NCBI GenBank assembly: GCA_000149265.1
Contig: CH002580.1
Location: forward strand, 189,787 to 253,786
Reading direction: 5' to 3'
DNA: 64,000 bases
Source: Ciona savignyi
Taxonomy: Eukaryota > Chordata > Ascidiacea > Phlebobranchia > Cionidae
The translations under genes were made by a program, and so were the position numbers. Below, one piece after another: positions 60,801 to 64,000 of the stretch (the stretch's first letter is position 1; the number at the start of each line of letters is the position of its first letter). Below the pieces are notes generated by a model. It had not been told where the DNA came from. It did not search any database and saw only the letters and a list, made by a program, of their open reading frames with translations.

Positions 60801-63800
60801 AAAGCCGTTCCAATTGTAAGGCCAGCGTTATGTTTTTAAAGGATGAAAGCGATCTCAAACCAATGATCGACGATCTCGATGACCTTAACGACAGCTTTCT
60901 TCGGTTCCCGACCTCGATTGAAGACCGAAGAGCACACGACCTTATGAAGGAATCAGTTAAGTTTGTTGATAATCATTATGAACTATCCCTCCCATGGTGC
61001 CACGATTATGAGATTCCCCCAGATAATGGCGTCATGGCGATGGGGCGCCTTAAAGTTGTAGCAAAGCGACTTGTGCAAAACCCAAACATTAAACAAAAGT
61101 ATGTCGAGCAAGTGAACAACATGATGACAAAGTGCTATTCAGAGAAGGTGCCATATGACGAAATCGTCACCGACCGCAGAATCTGGTACCTACATCACCA
61201 ACCCGTTACAAACCCTCACAAACCGGGCAAACTATGTTTAAATCAAATACATGAATTTCTTCTACAACGCGAAATTCAATGGAATTTCAACCCTCCCTGC
61301 GCTTCACACATGGGTGGAGCCTGGGAAAGAATGATTAGATCCGTTCGTCGGATTTTACTTTCCATTTCAGGTGAAAAGTCATTGAACGATGATCAACTGA
61401 CAACCCTGCTCGTGGAGTCCGAGGCAATATTGAATTGTCGACCTCTCACTCCCGTTACACTGGATATCGATGGCGAAACGCCATTAACACCGAACCACCT
61501 GCTCAAGGTGAACCCGTCAAGTGAACTGCCTCCAACTTTGACCAATGAACGGCAAAGTTACGCTCGACGCCGCTGGCGCTACGTTCTACATCTAGCCAAC
61601 CGAATTTGGGCCAGATGGTCGGGAGTGTACCTCCGAACTATCATCGCACGCCAGAAATGGCACAAAAGAAAAGAAAACGTGAAGATAGGAGACGTTGTAT
61701 TTCTGGTGGACAACACAACACCACGATCACAATGGTTCATTGGAAGAATCACCTCCGTGTACCCGGACAGCCACGGTGTAGTTCGAAATGTGCTAGTCAA
61801 AGCACGTGACACCAAATTCAAGAGACCGATACACAAACTATGTATCATAGTACCCGCTACGGACGTGCGCAATGAGAGTGTTGACCCTGCTACAGCTCTC
61901 AACGAGATTGCGGGCATTAGCCCGGTCATTGAATGAATCTTAACACGCGACGTAAATCTATTAATTTGTAAATTGCTCAATTGTACGATCTCGCAATTTG
62001 GGGGGGAGTGTAAGATTTATCGTCGCAATTATTGTTTATATTATATCGATGTCACTAGCGAATAAGATCGGTATTGTATTCCCTTTTTTCCCGCAATTTC
62101 ACCGAACTATAAAACGCTTGTTTTTTACCGCATGAGCATTATCGTGAGGTAATCGGTCTTTTGGTAGTATGTTTTGGAATTAACGGTTAGAAAGATGTGT
62201 ATGACGTGCTTTGGCTCCTGTTCAGCCACAATTTGGTAGATATTGGCTTTATTTCTCAAACTAGTAATTTTTGTGATAATTAAATTGTACATATATTTTT
62301 CCTTAGAAAACCGTCATTTCAAGACCTTTCATTTTCGCCATCATTCAAATTCGAATAAATTCACAAGTTTTGGACAATGACGCGTTATTTCAAACTCTGA
62401 ATAAAGGACGCCGTCTATAAGCATACTGCAACCTCTCATTAAGACAGGTGTTAGGAGCCAGCACCTTGTCGGGAAGTTACAGTACTTGTAAACTTTATTT
62501 CCTGATTTTTTCCTGATTTTTTTTCTTGAAAGAAATATCCTTTTTTACATAGAAAAATTATAAGAAAAGAATAAGGTAAGAGCAATATGTCCTTCGGTTT
62601 CGAAGGAAATTCATAATTGTAAAGGATTTACAAATGTAATGTACTTCAATGAACAAGTTAAAATTGTAGTTTTTGTATAATTATTGATAAAAAAGTGTAG
62701 ACCAACTTGTAGAACGCATGACTTGAGCTTGTTGTACGCTTGGAACACCGTTAAGGATTGTGGTTATGTTGAACTTATAAGTAACCCCGGATTCCAATCG
62801 TTGTAGTCTCACGTTGACCAGGGAATCAGGCGAATGGACAGTGATTAGTTCCGTCATCCGCTCTCCGCTTGTCGACTGGAATTAATGTGAATTTATTGGT
62901 GCAGTGTTATAAAATCATTGAATGGACATTGAATTGAATGAACATGCAATGCTTGGGGGCATAACGAGGTTACGTTATCTCGAACTTAATCATCCCGCAC
63001 AGTCACGACCTCGAATAGCACGATAAACATGAGAGAGTATGAGCACTCGATTTGGTGGCGTAAGAACTCTTATTTGTGTGTTGTTCAGCTTGTAAGCAAT
63101 ATTCACAATTTCCTTTTGTACGAACAATCAAATACCCTTTTCGAAAGTTTAAACTAGTCGATAGTATTTAAACAAAACTTATTGTTTGTTTGACTAAGTC
63201 ATTTCCCCTGATAAAACTCTACAAATGGCTGTGCTTATAAACTTTTAAAATTAAAATTGCCCACCAGCATATCAGTGTATTCAATTCTGTATTGTACTGT
63301 TCTGCCCTCTGTTAATGTGGTGGGTTGACGCCAGCGTAAATCAATCGAATTCGAAGTTACATTGGTGACTCGTAATGTCAGGGGTGGAGACGGTGCTGTG
63401 GTATAAATATTAGAGTTTTAGAGTAAGGACTTAAGAATTGGCCAAAGGAAAAGTCCGCACACCATATGAAAGGTTTGATAGCTGGGATGTGTTTAGGCTG
63501 GAGTTAAAGTTAGGATTAGTGATCGGTTCCAGTTGGCACTAGGATGCATTCGTTTATACAAATTTATCCCCGGCATGCTTGTGCATTGTACAGACTTGGA
63601 TATACCAGTTAATGCTGGTCAGTCCATGTTAAACTGTATTCTCATTGGACGACAAACCTTTAATTTTACAATGTAAAAGTGAACTTACTCGTAGTGAAAG
63701 TAACAGTGTACGGTTCATTGCTAGGCACCCCTCCAGACATGGAGTAGACGTCAACAGTATATTCCGTACCGGGCCGAAGCCCCGTCACTGTATAAACGTC

Positions 63801-63870
63801 AAATCTAGAATGGATGGGATCTGTGCTTGGCGATCCAACTGTGCCGTGGTTTGGGTTGAACTCAAATGAC
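54834..63870 (-). CDS. secreted FN3-domain protein with galaxin-like repeats, copy 2 (5' part outside window)
   Basis: Seven 3' exons lie in the window: 63870-63689, 63395-63265, 62875-62707, 56649-56492, 55780-55585, 55140-55042 and 54934-54834. They correspond to exons 8-14 of copy 1. Exons 8, 9 and 10 have exactly the same lengths (182, 131, 169), and all phases agree. The visible protein (about 344 aa) covers the end of FN3 module 3, modules 4 and 5, and the galaxin tail. The first galaxin repeat is intact (DECCGARPYYSGTHSCCG). In the second, the second CC pair has become C-x2-C (HACQIC). The donor after exon 10 is a weak A|GTTGGT. The following intron is about 6 kb because a BEL/Pao element sits in it, antisense. 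The 5' end, signal peptide and modules 1-2 lie beyond the right edge. Confidence 0.78.
55210..55247. repeat. short tandem palindromic repeat
   Basis: Two copies of GCGAAG(G)AATTCGCAAAT, each nearly self-complementary (GCGAA/TTCGC). They lie in the intron before the first galaxin exon of copy 2. Confidence 0.7.
58345..58817 (+). repeat. 5' LTR of BEL/Pao element
   Basis: Starts TGTAAGATTT and ends AAGTTACA. A TATA box (TATAAAA, 58444-58450) and an AATAAA (58736-58741) give plausible transcription start and poly(A) sites, so the R region lies between them. Confidence 0.92.
58843..59394. repeat. minisatellite in the retroelement leader (17-bp then 13-bp units)
   Basis: It begins with three 17-bp units (GTCGTCGTTCCCGTCCA), then about 38 units of the 13-mer ATTCCCGTTGACG with variants GCCG and GTCG. 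The unit is not a multiple of three and has no stop codon on the minus strand. All three minus-strand frames therefore stay open and encode the same 13-residue repeat (GNRQRESATGIVN type). I treat those reading frames as artefacts of the repeat. Confidence 0.9.
59435..60193 (+). pseudogene. gag-like frame of BEL/Pao element
   Basis: A 252-codon frame with an ATG start. The protein is helical and charged, with a long Arg/Lys/Glu/Ala-rich coiled-coil-like segment (about residues 105-190). This fits the N-terminal Gag region of BEL elements only by position and composition. I see no zinc knuckles, and the frame stops before the protease-like frame. The normal single Gag-Pol frame is therefore interrupted or deleted here. 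Confidence 0.6.
60319..60798 (+). pseudogene. aspartic-protease-like frame of BEL/Pao element
   Basis: This resembles the retropepsin-like region of BEL/Pao polyproteins. A FIDQSST segment sits at the catalytic position (usual DQGS, here DQSS), and further on come VKLLIGAKVPQVFRVE and a VESMRSG segment, in the usual order. The frame then shifts: the expected continuation lies in the frame beginning near 60731. Confidence 0.7.
60731..61936 (+). pseudogene. BEL/Pao pol remnant: pre-RT region fused to integrase C-terminus
   Basis: A 401-codon open frame. The first about 165 residues match the region before and at the start of the reverse transcriptase, including IGWSLLGP and WYLHHQPVTNPHKPGK. 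Directly after this (near 61232) the sequence jumps in frame to the end of the integrase core (PCASHMGGAWERMIRSVR, LTTLLVESEAILNCRPLTPV) and the C-terminal domain (RQKWHKR, KIGDVVFLVDN, RPIHKLC). The YxDD motif, RNase H and the integrase zinc and DDE residues are absent. A clean in-frame internal deletion is the simplest reading. Confidence 0.85.
61998..62008 (+). other. polypurine tract of BEL/Pao element
   Basis: A G-rich run (GGGGGGGAG) immediately before the 3' LTR, where the plus-strand primer site is expected. Confidence 0.7.
62009..62481 (+). repeat. 3' LTR of BEL/Pao element
   Basis: Same length and essentially the same sequence as the 5' LTR; one substitution seen near position 45 of the LTR. 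The GTACT target duplication follows immediately. Confidence 0.92.
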
Positions 63871-64000
63871 CTTAATATTAAAACATAAACAAAATATTGT
63901 CATTTTCAGTTTAACTTTAGTTAAAAATCCTCTAATAGCGGCAGGTTAAACACATTTTGGTATAAAATTGTGCAACTGTCGTATAAAGGTAATAAACTAA

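Larger units (their letters stand above)
58345..62481 (+). mobile_element. BEL/Pao-type LTR retrotransposon, internally deleted and recent
   Basis: The element has 473-bp LTRs at 58345-58817 and 62009-62481 that begin TG and end CA. They differ at only one position that I found (AGGGAAT versus AGCGAAT). It is flanked by the 5-bp duplication GTACT (58340-58344 and 62482-62486), the size usual for BEL/Pao. The order is LTR, minisatellite leader, gag-like frame, protease-like frame, the start of the RT-preceding region, a deletion, integrase C-terminus, purine-rich tract, LTR. Most of RT, all of RNase H and the integrase N-terminus are missing, so this copy cannot be autonomous, yet its LTRs show it moved recently. 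It lies antisense in an intron of FN3-galaxin gene 2. Confidence 0.9.

Noticed and set aside
1-64000. CRISPR arrays, rRNA, integrons or bacterial operons
   Set aside because: None seen; spliced genes, SINEs, LINE and BEL elements show an animal genome.

Overview
The window looks like a tunicate genome, most likely a Ciona species. The reasons are AT-rich DNA, short GT-AG introns, and three Blimp-1/PRDM1-like zinc-finger genes that lack a PR/SET domain, which resemble the Prdm1-r genes described in Ciona. The organism is inferred from content. All gene models were built by hand from splice signals, reading phase and comparison between paralogs inside the window.

Left half (about 2-31.5 kb): three paralogous PRDM1-like genes. 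A (minus, 1959-4855) and B (minus, 11792-13902) are in tandem. C (plus, 29391-31508) is inverted, so B and C are head to head across about 15.5 kb of non-coding DNA. Each gene has five coding exons with the same intron phases, a disordered N-terminal half, and three C2H2 fingers equivalent to PRDM1 fingers 1-3. B and C share an eh1-like Groucho motif. A lacks it and has CtBP-type motifs. The B-C intergenic region holds at least four pairs of similar islands in inverted, mirror-image positions: a TATA-containing proximal promoter (about 14.3 and 28.9 kb), and islands at about 15.1/28.1, 15.9/26.4 and 18.1/25.7 kb. This suggests an inverted duplication of a gene with its regulatory region, in which only selected islands stayed recognisable.

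Middle (36.06-41.68 kb): one nearly full-length but frame-broken LINE with two ORF regions. It carries an APE endonuclease, a reverse transcriptase, RNase H and a CCHC-like C-terminus, ends in a TAATG-type tail, and lies between target-site repeats.

Right half (42.6-64 kb): two tandem minus-strand genes for secreted proteins of fibronectin type III (FN3) domains ending in galaxin-like double-cysteine repeats. The downstream copy (42686-51513, 14 exons, 596 aa predicted) is complete. The upstream copy (54834 to beyond 63870) is cut by the window edge. A young, internally deleted BEL/Pao-type LTR retrotransposon (58345-62481) with almost identical LTRs and a 5-bp target duplication sits antisense in an intron of the upstream copy. 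Its leader holds a 13-bp minisatellite of about 38 units.

Four tRNA-related SINE copies lie in introns and intergenic DNA. I found no tRNA, rRNA or CRISPR. Long stretches (5-11.7, 31.5-36, 51.5-54.8 kb) hold nothing I can identify.
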